64,000 nt of DNA from positions 1 through 64,000 of the forward strand of contig CALUMZ010000005.1 in NCBI GenBank assembly GCA_944321865.1, in the 5' to 3' direction. Both the position numbers and the translations under genes were made by a program. This document shows, one piece after another, positions 35,632 to 45,444 of this stretch; within the stretch, counting starts at the first letter, position 1, and each line of letters starts with the position of its first letter. The stretch comes from an uncultured Muribaculaceae bacterium. GTDB lineage: Bacteria > Bacteroidota > Bacteroidia > Bacteroidales > Muribaculaceae. Under the pieces are notes generated by a model. It searched no databases, was not told where the DNA came from, and saw only the letters and a list, made by a program, of their open reading frames with translations.

Positions 35632-36371
35632 TTTTCTGCCTCAAAATATAATTCTTTGTTCCAACGGCAGGCGTTTACAAATACTCGTGGCAAAACTCCA
35701 CTCCACGGCCGTCCACACGGGGCAAGCGGCGTGACGTATGCGTCTATAGCCTGTTGCTTTTTTCTATTCTCCTCCGGCGACATTTTCAACACCCGTGCCT
35801 GATGCCAATCAATGTTCCACGAATTATAGTACCAAAACCACACACAATATTCAAATACCCGCACAGAGGCCTTCTCTTCTTCCGTCAACCGCCTGACAAT
35901 TTCGCCGGCAGCGAGATGGTCGCTCCACCCTTCGCCGCGATGCGGCACAAACACGGAATCAGGCTTCAATGCCGCCATTAATTGTCTAAATCGCCCGGTT
36001 TCGGCATTGTCAAATGCAATACCACCATCAGGATAGTCTAAGAAATGCAAACGTTCAGTCGGCAACCCGATGATCCCGGCAGCACGGCGCGACAATTGCC
36101 TGCGGTTTTCAACCAACGAAGCCTCGTCGATACCGCAACATCCTGCATGGCTGCGCCCGCCGCCGCTCAGTATCACCACATCCGCCTGCCGCCCGGTGCT
36201 CAACAGCCGCTGTACCAGCCCCGCACACCCCAACACCTCATCATCAGGGTGCGGTGCCACCACCAAAACGGCTTCACCAACTGTTTCAAGATCACGAGCC
36301 TTACACCCTGCTACCAAACGCACCGCAAGCACCCTGATAAGCCTTATAATATCCTTAAGTTTACCTAACAT
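35628..36371 (-). CDS. PIG-L family sugar N-deacetylase
   Basis: A 247-residue zinc deacetylase with the signature VVAPHPDDEVLGCAG near residues 33-47 and a distal FVPHRGEGWSDH supplying the third ligand. PIG-L/LmbE enzymes deacetylate N-acetylglucosamine-containing lipids, glycans or small conjugates. Its 4-bp overlap with the ATP-grasp gene suggests a stepwise modification: free the amino group, then acylate it with an amino acid. That pairing is an inference. Confidence 0.88.
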   Translation of the reverse strand: MLGKLKDIIRLIRVLAVRLVAGCKARDLETVGEAVLVVAPHPDDEVLGCAGLVQRLLSTGRQADVVILSGGGRSHAGCCGIDEASLVENRRQLSRRAAGIIGLPTERLHFLDYPDGGIAFDNAETGRFRQLMAALKPDSVFVPHRGEGWSDHLAAGEIVRRLTEEEKASVRVFEYCVWFWYYNSWNIDWHQARVLKMSPEENRKKQQAIDAYVTPLAPCGRPWSGVLPRVFVNACRWNKELYFEAEK

Positions 36372-36383
36372 TACACAAAACGA

Positions 36384-37544
36384 TTATTCTAAAATGTTGT
36401 TATAAACATTTTCCAGATTACGTATCATAACTGTCGGTGTCAATTTATCCGATACCGTTTTCCGAGCTAATGCATTCATTCTCGCCACTTCCTGCGGATT
36501 ATCCATTATGTAGCGCATAGCTTTGGCAATAGCATCGACATCTTCGGTTTCTACCAATATGCCATTCACCCCGGTGGTTATGAACTCTTTCACTGCCCCC
36601 TTATCGGGAGCAATGAACGGACAACCCATCAAAGCTGCTTCATACGGCACAAGCCCGAACGCCTCACCCACCTTGGTCAACGACAGCACCAAGTCGGTTG
36701 CCGAATATACTTCTGTGATATTTGCGACTTGTTCGCCCGAAAATATCACCCTGCCCTGCAACGTCGCAGGATATTGCCCGACGATTTGTTTCAAATACTC
36801 CAAATCTTCATGCCGACCACCGCCGGCAATAAATAGCAATGCCTTTGGGTAAGTGTCTGCTATCTTCATGAATGCCCGTATCGCATTGTCATGTCCTTTA
36901 TGCCTCGACAACTGCCCTATCGATGACATCAGGAAACAGTCCTCGGGGAATCCCAACTTGCGTTTGGCATCTGTTTTTGACACGGCCGGTTTGAACACAT
37001 CCACGTTCACGGAATCATACAGCACCATCGACTTTGCATGTTCCCCTTTTAACAACATTCTATTACGGGAATATTGCGATACGCACAATATCAAATCGCA
37101 CTGCCGTTGGACTGACCTTGGCGGAATCCATTCCAACGACTGGCTGCGGAAGTGACCTATCACTTTGATTCCGGATAGCTTTGCAGGCAGTATCCACATC
37201 AGGGCATCGGGTCGCAACAGGTTGACGTGCAATATATCGACCCGTTCTTTTTTCAGCAAGCGGGCAAGTCGGCATCCCCAGATGCTGCGAGCCAACAGGT
37301 CGGTGCCGCGCAACGGATGCCGCCAACGGTCGCTTCCCATCCACCACTTCAGCCCGTCGGCAAGGTAATGCTTCGGGCAGTCAAGCCCGGCGTACCCGGC
37401 TTGATGTTCCATGGGATACGGAAACACAAGCACAGGCTCGAATCGGCTGCGGTCGAGATGTGATATGATGGTGTACAACACCCTCTCGGCCCCGGCAAAT
37501 ATGTGGCTGTAATCAAGGTATGCAATCTTTATCTTCTCACGCAT
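36384..37544 (-). CDS. GT4-family glycosyltransferase
   Basis: A 386-residue GT-B enzyme. The start MREKIKIAYLDYSHIFAGAERVL at 37544 is preferred because the sequence before it is not family-like and lies in the upstream pseudogene end. The donor domain shows SSIGQLSRHKGHDNAIRAF, LLFIAGGGRHEDLEYL and LTKVGEAFGLVPYEAALMGCPFIAPD. Confidence 0.9.
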   Translation of the reverse strand: MREKIKIAYLDYSHIFAGAERVLYTIISHLDRSRFEPVLVFPYPMEHQAGYAGLDCPKHYLADGLKWWMGSDRWRHPLRGTDLLARSIWGCRLARLLKKERVDILHVNLLRPDALMWILPAKLSGIKVIGHFRSQSLEWIPPRSVQRQCDLILCVSQYSRNRMLLKGEHAKSMVLYDSVNVDVFKPAVSKTDAKRKLGFPEDCFLMSSIGQLSRHKGHDNAIRAFMKIADTYPKALLFIAGGGRHEDLEYLKQIVGQYPATLQGRVIFSGEQVANITEVYSATDLVLSLTKVGEAFGLVPYEAALMGCPFIAPDKGAVKEFITTGVNGILVETEDVDAIAKAMRYIMDNPQEVARMNALARKTVSDKLTPTVMIRNLENVYNNILE

Positions 37545-38571
37545 TTCAATACAAATCGTTTTGTTAAAGTCAAACACCTCACCGCGCCGACAAGCAGCCA
37601 CGGGCAATGGGCAAACAGCCACATTTTGATCTGCTCCGACGCAGTCAGGTCATATCGTCCGGTGTCGGTCAGCAGGCTGCGACGCAGGTTCTTCAAGCAT
37701 TGCAGGCTGGTGCCAACAGGAAAATTCCTTGAAATCATTACATACGACATTATCGACCTCTTTATCCTTGCATAACATGCCCGGCGGCACTGTGGCGGCA
37801 TTTCCACGCTTCTCACCAAATCGTCTATGGCCGAAAGTGCCACAATATTATCCACAAATGCTTTAGGACGGGGCTTCATTGCCGTCGACTCGGGATTCAG
37901 CCTGTGTATTTAAAACGGGAACGATACAAGCAACACACGCCGTGCTTTCCAAAATACCTTAGTAGACCAATCCCCGTCTTCATAGGTCACATTCTCCCTA
38001 AAATACAAGTCATTGTCAATCAAGAATTCCCTGCGGTAACATGAAGTCCACACGTCGAGAAAGAAATTCTCGCCCGAAAGGTATTCAATTCCCGTAAATT
38101 CTTGTCCGGAGCATTCGGCCCCGTCAGAATTAACATCTTCAAAGGTCGGCCGGGCATCATGCGCTGCGTTGTCCCAAGAAACCGACCGCAACACGTCCAA
38201 CCCTTCATGGCTGCTTAAAATCCCGGCAAGCACCGACAGCGCATTCCGCGCATTCCAATAGTCGTCGGCATCAAGAAATATCACATATTCTCCGGTTGCA
38301 GCTTTAAGTGCCGTATTACGGGCTCCCCCCCCTGTCGCTTGTTATGCTCGTGTTTCAACAAATTGACACGGGGGAGGATAATCTGTTTATTACCAGACAT
38401 ATACAAATCAAATACCGATCTGACGGCTTCAACAGTACCATCGGTTGATGAGTCATCGACTATTATAATTTCATAGTCATTATGCGGATAATCTTGGTTC
38501 AGCAAACTGCCAAGACAGTCGCCTATATACTTTTCTACGTTATATGAAGGTATGATAATCGAAAACTTCAT
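37529..38571 (-). pseudogene. GT2 glycosyltransferase, out of frame at a G8 tract and with an in-frame stop
   Basis: The ATG at 38571 starts a normal GT2 domain (FSIIIPSYNVEKYIGDCLGSLL, DDSSTDGT). At the G8 tract (38332-38325) the frame ends soon after KRQGG. One added G would continue as GGARNTALKAATGEYVIFLDADDYWNA, restoring the conserved GARN and DxD motifs. Further on, a TAA at 37912-37910 interrupts the same frame after VSFPF, where IHRLNPESTAMKPRPK then continues to 37529. Intact, it would be about 347 aa. Two lesions suggest a phase-OFF allele that is decaying. Confidence 0.85.
38325..38332 (-). repeat. Homopolymer G8 tract in the GT2 gene (out of frame)
   Basis: Eight C on the plus strand lie about 77 codons into the GT2 gene. 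Eight G gives premature termination; nine G restores the conserved continuation. Confidence 0.8.
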
Positions 38572-39644
38572 TACTTGAACAATGAATTTATGAATTGTAA
38601 ATAATTATGTTTCATCACCTGCTTTGAGAAACATTCTCGGGCTTTCTGCACTGCCGCCTTGCCCATGCGCTCCCTCATGGCTTCATCTCCCAACAAACAG
38701 GATATTTTGCCGACAAAACCGGCAACATCGTCTTGCCGCAGCAAGTAACCGTTCACACCGTCATCGACAATGGTGTCGGTAATTCCTTTTAACAACGTCA
38801 CGACAGGCACTGCACCGTTCATCATGGCCTCGGCTATCACCAACCCGAACGAATCAATATGCGTGGGGTAAACGAATATGTCAGTATCGTTCAATCGCCG
38901 GTAAACCTCCTTCCCGCTGACACGGCCTGTGAACTCTACCACACCGGCAGCCGTCTCGTCGCGCAACTGCTCCTGCAACTCGTTGTGCAAAACCCCGTCG
39001 CCGACAAATGTGAAATGGAACTCATGCCCCCCGACTCGCAACTGCTTTATTATTTGAGGCAAAATTTTGACGCCCTTGTGTTCATACAGCACACCCACGT
39101 ATGTCAGTTGCGGCACTCCACGCTTACCATAATCATGTTCAAACGTTGTGTCGTCTACGGCATGAGGAATCGACACTACCTTGCCGGCATACTGCCCGTG
39201 CGTATACTCATTGAAATATTCAGCCACCGCCGGAGTTGGCGCAATCCATGCAGTCACCCGACTGCCGTTTATCGCCCCTACGCGGTAAAAGTCGGGCGTA
39301 TTGTTATGCAATATATGCACCACCTTTGTTTTGCGTGGCAGCAACGGCAATATATACTGTGTAGTTGCATTATAATTGTTAACTATCACATCGGGCGATA
39401 TGCGCCGCAACAATCTTGCCAATGAAACATATTTTGCTATGGTCGACTTGTCTCCCAAAGATTCATATTTTATACCCCTTTCTGCCACAAGCCGTGCAAG
39501 TTCGGCATTGTCGCTCGATGCGTGAGTGGTTATCACCCACACCTCGTTGCCACCGTCTTGCGTCAATATATCGGCAAGCGTGCACACATACTTCGTTAGC
39601 CCACCTCCGGGCGAAACCGAAGAAACTGTTATAGCGATTTTCAT
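38571..39644 (-). CDS. GT4-family glycosyltransferase
   Basis: A 357-residue GT-B enzyme with SSVSPGGGLTKYVCTLADIL near the N-terminus and TYVGVLYEHKGVKILPQII, FTFVGDGVLHNELQ and THIDSFGLVIAEAMMNGAVPVVT in the donor domain. Its stop overlaps the next start (TAATG), coupling it to the broken GT2 gene. An in-frame G6 run at 39027-39032 codes GG. Confidence 0.9.
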   Translation of the reverse strand: MKIAITVSSVSPGGGLTKYVCTLADILTQDGGNEVWVITTHASSDNAELARLVAERGIKYESLGDKSTIAKYVSLARLLRRISPDVIVNNYNATTQYILPLLPRKTKVVHILHNNTPDFYRVGAINGSRVTAWIAPTPAVAEYFNEYTHGQYAGKVVSIPHAVDDTTFEHDYGKRGVPQLTYVGVLYEHKGVKILPQIIKQLRVGGHEFHFTFVGDGVLHNELQEQLRDETAAGVVEFTGRVSGKEVYRRLNDTDIFVYPTHIDSFGLVIAEAMMNGAVPVVTLLKGITDTIVDDGVNGYLLRQDDVAGFVGKISCLLGDEAMRERMGKAAVQKARECFSKQVMKHNYLQFINSLFK

Positions 39645-39689
39645 AATAAACTGCTCACATTAGTTTTCTGCAATCCTTAATCAGGGGGA

Positions 39690-40304
39690 TTAGGGATTGC
39701 TTTCAGGACAAACGTCCGATCTGTATTTTATCACCTTGGCAGGATTGCCTGCAACGATTGCATTGTCGGGCACATCTTTTACCACAACCGATCCGGCTGC
39801 GATAATGGCATTGTTCCCAATTCTTATATCTCCGATGCAGGTCACATTTGCCCCAAAATCAACATTGTTGCCAATAACAGGCTTTTCACTATGCCGGTTG
39901 CCGCTTTTCACTCCAAATGTTGTCAATTGCCTCACCATGCAATTCTCACCAATTGATTTCGCAGCAATTATTGTACTAAATGCGTGTTCAAAGTATATTC
40001 CGCCACCGGCTATGTCGTTGTCATCTTCTGCCAAATGCAATGATGGGTCTTTGTGACACACACGGCGGAATGTATTAGGAATGTTGCGGCACCGGAAATA
40101 AAACAGGTTCCTAAATTGTGGGTGAAACCACAGCAAATAAACAAGTTGGCTCGTCCTCTTATGGAACATAGAGACATGCAATTCGCTAATCCAACGGTCG
40201 ATATCCTTGTCAATAATCCCCCTGATTGGGGACTTTTTGTAATATAGCAGCAAGATCGCAAATCTCACAAACCCTATCAGTATTTTTATCCGCAACACAA
40301 ACAT
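39690..40304 (-). CDS. Serine-acetyltransferase-like hexapeptide acyltransferase
   Basis: A 204-residue enzyme of the CysE/hexapeptide group. The N-terminal helical part includes [16 protein letters not shown]; the beta-helix has [39 protein letters not shown] and [30 protein letters not shown]. In a polysaccharide operon it more likely acetylates a sugar than serine, which is an inference. Confidence 0.85.
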   Translation of the reverse strand: MFVLRIKILIGFVRFAILLLYYKKSPIRGIIDKDIDRWISELHVSMFHKRTSQLVYLLWFHPQFRNLFYFRCRNIPNTFRRVCHKDPSLHLAEDDNDIAGGGIYFEHAFSTIIAAKSIGENCMVRQLTTFGVKSGNRHSEKPVIGNNVDFGANVTCIGDIRIGNNAIIAAGSVVVKDVPDNAIVAGNPAKVIKYRSDVCPESNP

Positions 40305-40318
40305 ATATTCCTCTCCAT

Positions 40319-40549
40319 TTACTTTATTAAATTGGCTTTAAGGAAACCAATGCCTGCCGCCTGCCATTTCTTCCTTACCGTATTTATTCGTTCCCAGTCA
40401 AGTGCCGGCGGATTGTCGGGTAACTGGCGGGCATCAAGCAATAATCGTCCCAACAGACCAAAGTGCGACAGCAGCGAAACGAACCGATCGGTTCCCCGCC
40501 ACCCGTTCACTATCGAATAGAATTCTTTATTGTTGATGATAAAAACTTC
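40319..40549 (-). pseudogene. C-terminal remnant of a polysaccharide pyruvyl transferase
   Basis: About 77 codons without a start codon read VFIINNKEFYSIVNGWRG and then GTDRFVSLLSHFGLLGRLL, closely matching the C-terminus of the intact pyruvyl transferase at 41706-42791 (INNKDFFSIVNEKRGTDRF onward). The rest of the gene is gone; the GT2 gene stop lies directly at the break (40556). This looks like the scar of a recombination or gene-cassette replacement. Confidence 0.8.
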
Positions 40550-40555
40550 AATCAG

Positions 40556-41539
40556 CTATTTATGCGTTTTACCTCTACCAAGCAAAAAAATAAGAGCCCG
40601 TACCATTGCACAATATACTATTGGGAAACGCAATTCCACATACTGTTTCACCTTTCCCAAAAAAGTACCGGCATATACTCTTTTTGGGCGCTCGTCTATG
40701 CCTTCAAGGAATCGATTCAATTGCGATCTCATATCCTTGGTACACCAAAGTATTTTTTTTATACAAGCTATAAAACAGTAACTTGAAGACACCTCAAAAT
40801 AATTCCTCAACGCCTCAGAATCAACTTCTTTTGAATACTGCATGTGGGTATTTACAATACTTATATAGCCATTAATTTTTCTTGCATTCAGAGGGGAATT
40901 CATAGTAGAGCTTGGACGTGATATATAATCATAGCATGATATTCTGTCAACAAATGTCGTTATTTTACTACATTGCGACAACACAATAGGAATCAGTTGA
41001 TAGTCTTCATAATAAATACCTGATATAAACGAAAAACCACGTTCTTGCCAAAATTGTCTTTTAAAAACATACCCCCATGGTGCAGCTACCGTAGGCGCAT
41101 TATCAATCAAGTAAGTTACCCCTTTAACCACAGGTCGGAGTGACATATCAGTATCATTATTTACTTCTTCTAAAAATTTATCTCCCACTACACTAAACGC
41201 ATCTAAATTGTTTTCTTCCATGATTTTATAGATTCTACCCAAGCAGTTTTTCGATATCCGGTCGTCAGAATCCACAAACCATATATATTTACCAGATGTT
41301 TCTTTTACACCGATATTCCTTGCGACAGACTGACCTTGGTTAGGCTGACATAACAATTTGATATTACTATATCTACGCTTCAGTTCTTTAACCCTATCTA
41401 AGGTTCCGTCAGTACTACCATCATTTATAACAATAATTTCATAGTAGCTCCTATCAATATCTTGATGCTCACAACTGGCAATACAGTCATCGATATAGTC
41501 CTGCACATTATACGCGGCTACGATAATGCTAAACAGCAT
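40556..41539 (-). CDS. GT2-family glycosyltransferase
   Basis: A 327-residue GT-A enzyme beginning MLFSIIVAAYNVQDYIDDCI, with NDGSTDGTL, QSVARNIGVKETSG and the acceptor-metal region IWFVDSDDR. Earlier in-frame starts exist (41554, 41638), but the conserved domain begins at 41539. The gene is strongly A/T-rich and lies between an intact pyruvyl transferase gene and a remnant of a second one, consistent with acquisition as a cassette. Confidence 0.88.
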   Translation of the reverse strand: MLFSIIVAAYNVQDYIDDCIASCEHQDIDRSYYEIIVINDGSTDGTLDRVKELKRRYSNIKLLCQPNQGQSVARNIGVKETSGKYIWFVDSDDRISKNCLGRIYKIMEENNLDAFSVVGDKFLEEVNNDTDMSLRPVVKGVTYLIDNAPTVAAPWGYVFKRQFWQERGFSFISGIYYEDYQLIPIVLSQCSKITTFVDRISCYDYISRPSSTMNSPLNARKINGYISIVNTHMQYSKEVDSEALRNYFEVSSSYCFIACIKKILWCTKDMRSQLNRFLEGIDERPKRVYAGTFLGKVKQYVELRFPIVYCAMVRALIFLLGRGKTHK

Positions 41540-41705
41540 TCCATCTTCAATCATCCAACCGTAATCTTTTTTGTTTTTGTATGCAATTTTATCAAACTTA
41601 ATACCAAGACCTACCAATATCATTTGAAACATGATCAAAGAGCCATGCGGTATCTTTGTCTAATAAGCTTGGTATAAATAAAGACCTCTTATTTATCACT
41701 TACGC

Positions 41706-42791
41706 TTATTTTCTGCTTAAATTCGATTCCAAAAAATCTATACCAGTTTTGCGCCATTTTTCACGGGTTGCATTGATTTGTCTCCAATCAAGCGAAGTCA
41801 CATCTTCAGGCAATTGATGGATCACGTTAAGCAACCGGCCATTAAGACCGAAGTGCGACAGCAGTGACACGAAACGGTCGGTGCCGCGCTTTTCGTTCAC
41901 TATCGAAAAGAAATCCTTGTTGTTGATGATGGAAAAGACAGTGCCGTGAAACGAATTTGTGATTACAAACCGTGCGTCGCGGAACATGGCAAGCCACTGT
42001 TCGACCGACATATTGGCATCGCTATCGGCCGTGCAAAATCGTACTTTCAGCCCCATGCGGGCAGCAAACTGTTCTACACACTGCCTCTTGTCGGCATCCA
42101 TATCCAATATATAAGCGAGCAAAAATGGTTCTGCTGTAACCGGTATGTCACAGCACAACCCGGCATAATCTTCCTTGTCGAGCAACAGTGTAGGGTCGGG
42201 CATCTGCACAGCCTCCACACCGAGATAACGCCGGCACAACTCCACTCCTGATGCCTCGCGCGTGGATATTACCTTGAACTCCCGGGCAAGACAGGCACAA
42301 CGGGCAGTAAGCTCGTCGGAGAACTCCCACTTGTCGGTACCAAACGATGCTGCGTAAGCCACCTTAGGCATTTTCACCCTCCGGGCAAACTTTAGGAACA
42401 AGTCTTCCTGCACCCTGTCGCTGTGGAATACCTTGCGCCACACTTGGTCACTGCCAACGACAATCGCCTCGGCACGGCATTTTCTAAGAAGCGATACTGT
42501 ATACTTGTTTACCGGGTGCGTCAGCACAATATGTTTATTCATGAATCCGGCAAATTCCGGCCTCCGTTCCTTCTTCGGATATGGAAAAAACTTGTGCTTG
42601 CGGTCACGCATAAGGTAATACCGCAACATGTTAACCTGCGTGAGTAAATAATACCACTTGGCCATGCGCGGGAAATAATCGAGCGTTACCGGGTCGTGAC
42701 CGAGGCGACGCAACGCCTCCTGCATGGCGTATGCCTGCAACGTGCCGCCATAGTTGTGCATCAACTCCTGTGTTACTATCGCTATCCTCAT
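41706..42791 (-). CDS. Polysaccharide pyruvyl transferase family protein
   Basis: A 361-residue CsaB/WcaK-type enzyme that would add a ketal pyruvate to a glycan sugar using PEP. Motifs include TQELMHNYGGTLQAYAMQEAL, AIVVGSDQVWRK, the VAYAASFG strand, MPDPTLLLDKEDY and RFVITNSFHGTVFSIINNKDF. The C-terminus matches the remnant at 40319-40549. Confidence 0.9.
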   Translation of the reverse strand: MRIAIVTQELMHNYGGTLQAYAMQEALRRLGHDPVTLDYFPRMAKWYYLLTQVNMLRYYLMRDRKHKFFPYPKKERRPEFAGFMNKHIVLTHPVNKYTVSLLRKCRAEAIVVGSDQVWRKVFHSDRVQEDLFLKFARRVKMPKVAYAASFGTDKWEFSDELTARCACLAREFKVISTREASGVELCRRYLGVEAVQMPDPTLLLDKEDYAGLCCDIPVTAEPFLLAYILDMDADKRQCVEQFAARMGLKVRFCTADSDANMSVEQWLAMFRDARFVITNSFHGTVFSIINNKDFFSIVNEKRGTDRFVSLLSHFGLNGRLLNVIHQLPEDVTSLDWRQINATREKWRKTGIDFLESNLSRK

Positions 42792-42834
42792 TGTCTCTCG
42801 TTATTTTTCATTAGCTGCAAAAGTGCCCGCTCAA

Positions 42835-44598
42835 TCACTGCAAGGCCTTCCTGATCTTGCGTATGTTCTGCTCACCAACAACACCTTTTATCGTCTCTTT
42901 CATTATTTTCTTTACCGACACGGGAGCTTTGCGGATGTTTAGCATCATCTCGATTGCATCACTTTCATCTTTGGAGTCGGTAAATACCTCAAACAGCATC
43001 GGTTGCTGCTGCTGTTCCGGGGTTACGAACTCCTTGTACACAGCCAAAAACTCATCTTTGTTTGAGGCTGACAAGTATTTGAAGCCGAGATCCTCGGCGT
43101 AATGCTTTACCAACTTGTGCGACTTGTTGCCATAATGGCCGGCAGCGGCAATGAACGGGTCGGCATCCTCTCCGAAAGCATGTCCCATGTGTCCGTAATT
43201 GGTAAATTCTGTTCCGCGACCGTTGTTAATGAGCATAATCCTAAGGTTGCGGGTCACATGCCTGTTGCCAATGGAATTCATGTCGTAAAAAAATGCAAGG
43301 TCGCCAAGTATACCGAAAAATATTTTATTCGGTGAAGCAAGCGATGCCCCCAATAGTGTTGACATAATCCCGTCGATGCCAAAACCTCCCACATTGCAAT
43401 ATGTATCTACATCATTCGGGATATAGAAAAAATCCCATGAACGTAATGTGTTCAATATCCCAAGATGCAGAACCGAGCCCGACGGCAACTTGTCGGCCAA
43501 GAATTTGGCTACCCATACATTCCCGAAAGGCAATTCGGGGATATGACTGTACACATCCTTGTATTCCGACATGCATAAGTCAAGGTATGTACCTTTTTTC
43601 TCCGATTTCCCTTTACCTGAAGTGGCATAAGTCGAGAAGAAATGCTTCTCAGGCATTTCAAATACGCATCTCAACGTCCCGAAAAAGTCCCTAAGCTCCC
43701 CGTCTTCCGACACTCTCCACACCTGCTTTGCCGACAATCCCAAGCCACAATAATTTCCCGACACTTCGCCAATGTGTATCAGCAAATCGATATTTCTCAA
43801 AGTGTTTGGCGCAGGCTGCGCGCCGACCAATGCATAAAACACCTTGTATCGTCCGTTATATCCGCTTGTGTGGTCGCAGAAACATACTGCATTATATTTG
43901 TCGCAGAAGCTGTCTATGGCTTCAGTCTCCTCGGCAGTAAACTTGCGGTGCGACCCTATGAATATTCCTATATTACCTGCAGTCGTGATTTCGGGCAGAG
44001 CCGTATCACTCAGCGTATACCTGTTTACAATCGTCGCCTGCGGCAACTCCTTGACATCGAAATTATGGCTGTAAGTTGTAGTAAAATTAATATGTACAGG
44101 GCCTCCACCATTGTGGCGCAATTCAAGCAATGCCTTATTTACAAGCAACGTGCAATAATGCACATCACGTTCTGATTTCACAGCCGGGACCTGAACGCTC
44201 ATTTTAACTATATCATTGGGGACAGTGCGTCGGTCTATGTTTTGCGCAATCAAGTTGCCGATGTTCTGAATACCTTGGTTCGCAGTCAAAGCAAGTACGG
44301 GCAATTTGCGGTAATAAGCCTCGGTCAGTCCCGGCATGTAATTGCGCGATGCTGTTGCGCCGGTGCATGTTATAGCCACCGGCTCGCCCGACTCTGCCGC
44401 CATGCCGCAAGCCATGTAAGCGGCCGAACGCTCGTCGACCGACGAGTACATTTCAAAAAACGGGTCTTGCTGCATACTGGCAACAAGGGTCAAGTTTGTA
44501 GTCCCCGGCGATGCAATCATTTTGCGCACACCGTGGGCTTTCATCAATGATATTATTATTTGCACCGCACGTTCGTCGGTATAAAATTTTCCTTCCAT
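42835..44598 (-). CDS. ThDP-dependent enzyme of the MenD / acetolactate-synthase superfamily
   Basis: The 587-residue protein has the full three-domain ThDP fold. The N-terminal PYR domain carries the cofactor-activating glutamate in SVDERSAAYMACGMA and the CTGATASRNYMPGLTEAYY segment; the C-terminal PP domain has GILGDLAFFYDMN and LRIMLINNGRG, matching the MenD-like GDL...NN pattern. No menaquinone gene is nearby. It lies 5 bp from an SDR gene in the polysaccharide operon, so a decarboxylation-coupled C-C bond step building an unusual sugar or substituent is inferred. Confidence 0.85.
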   Translation of the reverse strand: MEGKFYTDERAVQIIISLMKAHGVRKMIASPGTTNLTLVASMQQDPFFEMYSSVDERSAAYMACGMAAESGEPVAITCTGATASRNYMPGLTEAYYRKLPVLALTANQGIQNIGNLIAQNIDRRTVPNDIVKMSVQVPAVKSERDVHYCTLLVNKALLELRHNGGGPVHINFTTTYSHNFDVKELPQATIVNRYTLSDTALPEITTAGNIGIFIGSHRKFTAEETEAIDSFCDKYNAVCFCDHTSGYNGRYKVFYALVGAQPAPNTLRNIDLLIHIGEVSGNYCGLGLSAKQVWRVSEDGELRDFFGTLRCVFEMPEKHFFSTYATSGKGKSEKKGTYLDLCMSEYKDVYSHIPELPFGNVWVAKFLADKLPSGSVLHLGILNTLRSWDFFYIPNDVDTYCNVGGFGIDGIMSTLLGASLASPNKIFFGILGDLAFFYDMNSIGNRHVTRNLRIMLINNGRGTEFTNYGHMGHAFGEDADPFIAAAGHYGNKSHKLVKHYAEDLGFKYLSASNKDEFLAVYKEFVTPEQQQQPMLFEVFTDSKDESDAIEMMLNIRKAPVSVKKIMKETIKGVVGEQNIRKIRKALQ

Positions 44599-44603
44599 AA
44601 TCG

Positions 44604-45443
44604 TTATTTATACATGTGTCTTGAATTACCTGTTTTACCGTCGTTGCACACTATTATCTGTCCTGAAACACAAGAAGATATATCGCTTACCAAAAACGCT
44701 GCGACCTCTGCAACCTCTTCCGGTAAATAAATTCTATTATTTGGATTTCCTCTATAATACAAGTTCCCGTTTGCATCCCACCCGGTCATGTCAGATGCTG
44801 TAATACCCGGAGCTACGGCATTTATTCTAATCCCATACTTTATTATCTCCGGAGCTATTCCCTTGACGAAACTATTAATCGCTGCTTTTGTCAGCCCATA
44901 AGGTATGTCGTCGGTCTGTTCGCCTCGTTCCGAAGACATAAATAGCACGTTCCCGGTTCGGTTGTTGTCCTTTAGTATTTCCACAAAATATTTAGTCAAG
45001 AAATATCCTCCACGCAAATTTGTATTTATCTGTCTATCGAATTTATCTACGGTAACTGCATCTATTACCCATTCATGCAGAGAAATACCTGCATTATTGA
45101 CTAGCACATTCACGCCTCCAAGCATCCTGTCGGCGGATTTCATAAAATCCTCTGCTTTTTCGGCATCACAAACGTCATAAACGATATATTGGCAACCTAA
45201 TTCTTCCGATACTTTCCTTAAAGTTTCTTCATTTCTCCCGGAGATCAATATTTTTGCTCCTTCGGAAATAAATTTCTTTGACATTGCTAAACCAAGTCCT
45301 CGTCCCCCTCCGGTAATAACAATGTTTTTCCCTTTCAATTTATTATCCGGAGAAGTATAGGTTATATTGGCACTTACCGACACCGTTGGAATACCGTGCG
45401 CAATATATTGCAAACCTCTTTTAATATAAGATTTTAATGACAT
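44604..45443 (-). CDS. SDR-family oxidoreductase
   Basis: A classical short-chain dehydrogenase (279 aa): cofactor motif TGGGRGLGLAMSKKF, NNAGISLHEW, LFMSSERGEQ and the catalytic YGLTKAA, ending with IIVCNDGKTGNS. It is preceded by about 35 extra residues. The close spacing to the ThDP gene suggests it reduces the keto product of that enzyme. Confidence 0.88.
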   Translation of the reverse strand: MSLKSYIKRGLQYIAHGIPTVSVSANITYTSPDNKLKGKNIVITGGGRGLGLAMSKKFISEGAKILISGRNEETLRKVSEELGCQYIVYDVCDAEKAEDFMKSADRMLGGVNVLVNNAGISLHEWVIDAVTVDKFDRQINTNLRGGYFLTKYFVEILKDNNRTGNVLFMSSERGEQTDDIPYGLTKAAINSFVKGIAPEIIKYGIRINAVAPGITASDMTGWDANGNLYYRGNPNNRIYLPEEVAEVAAFLVSDISSCVSGQIIVCNDGKTGNSRHMYK

Positions 45444-45444
45444 A

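Noticed and set aside
39027..39032. G6 run in the GT4 gene at 38571-39644
   Set aside because: Short, in frame and encoding ordinary Gly-Gly; no sign of a broken alternative frame.
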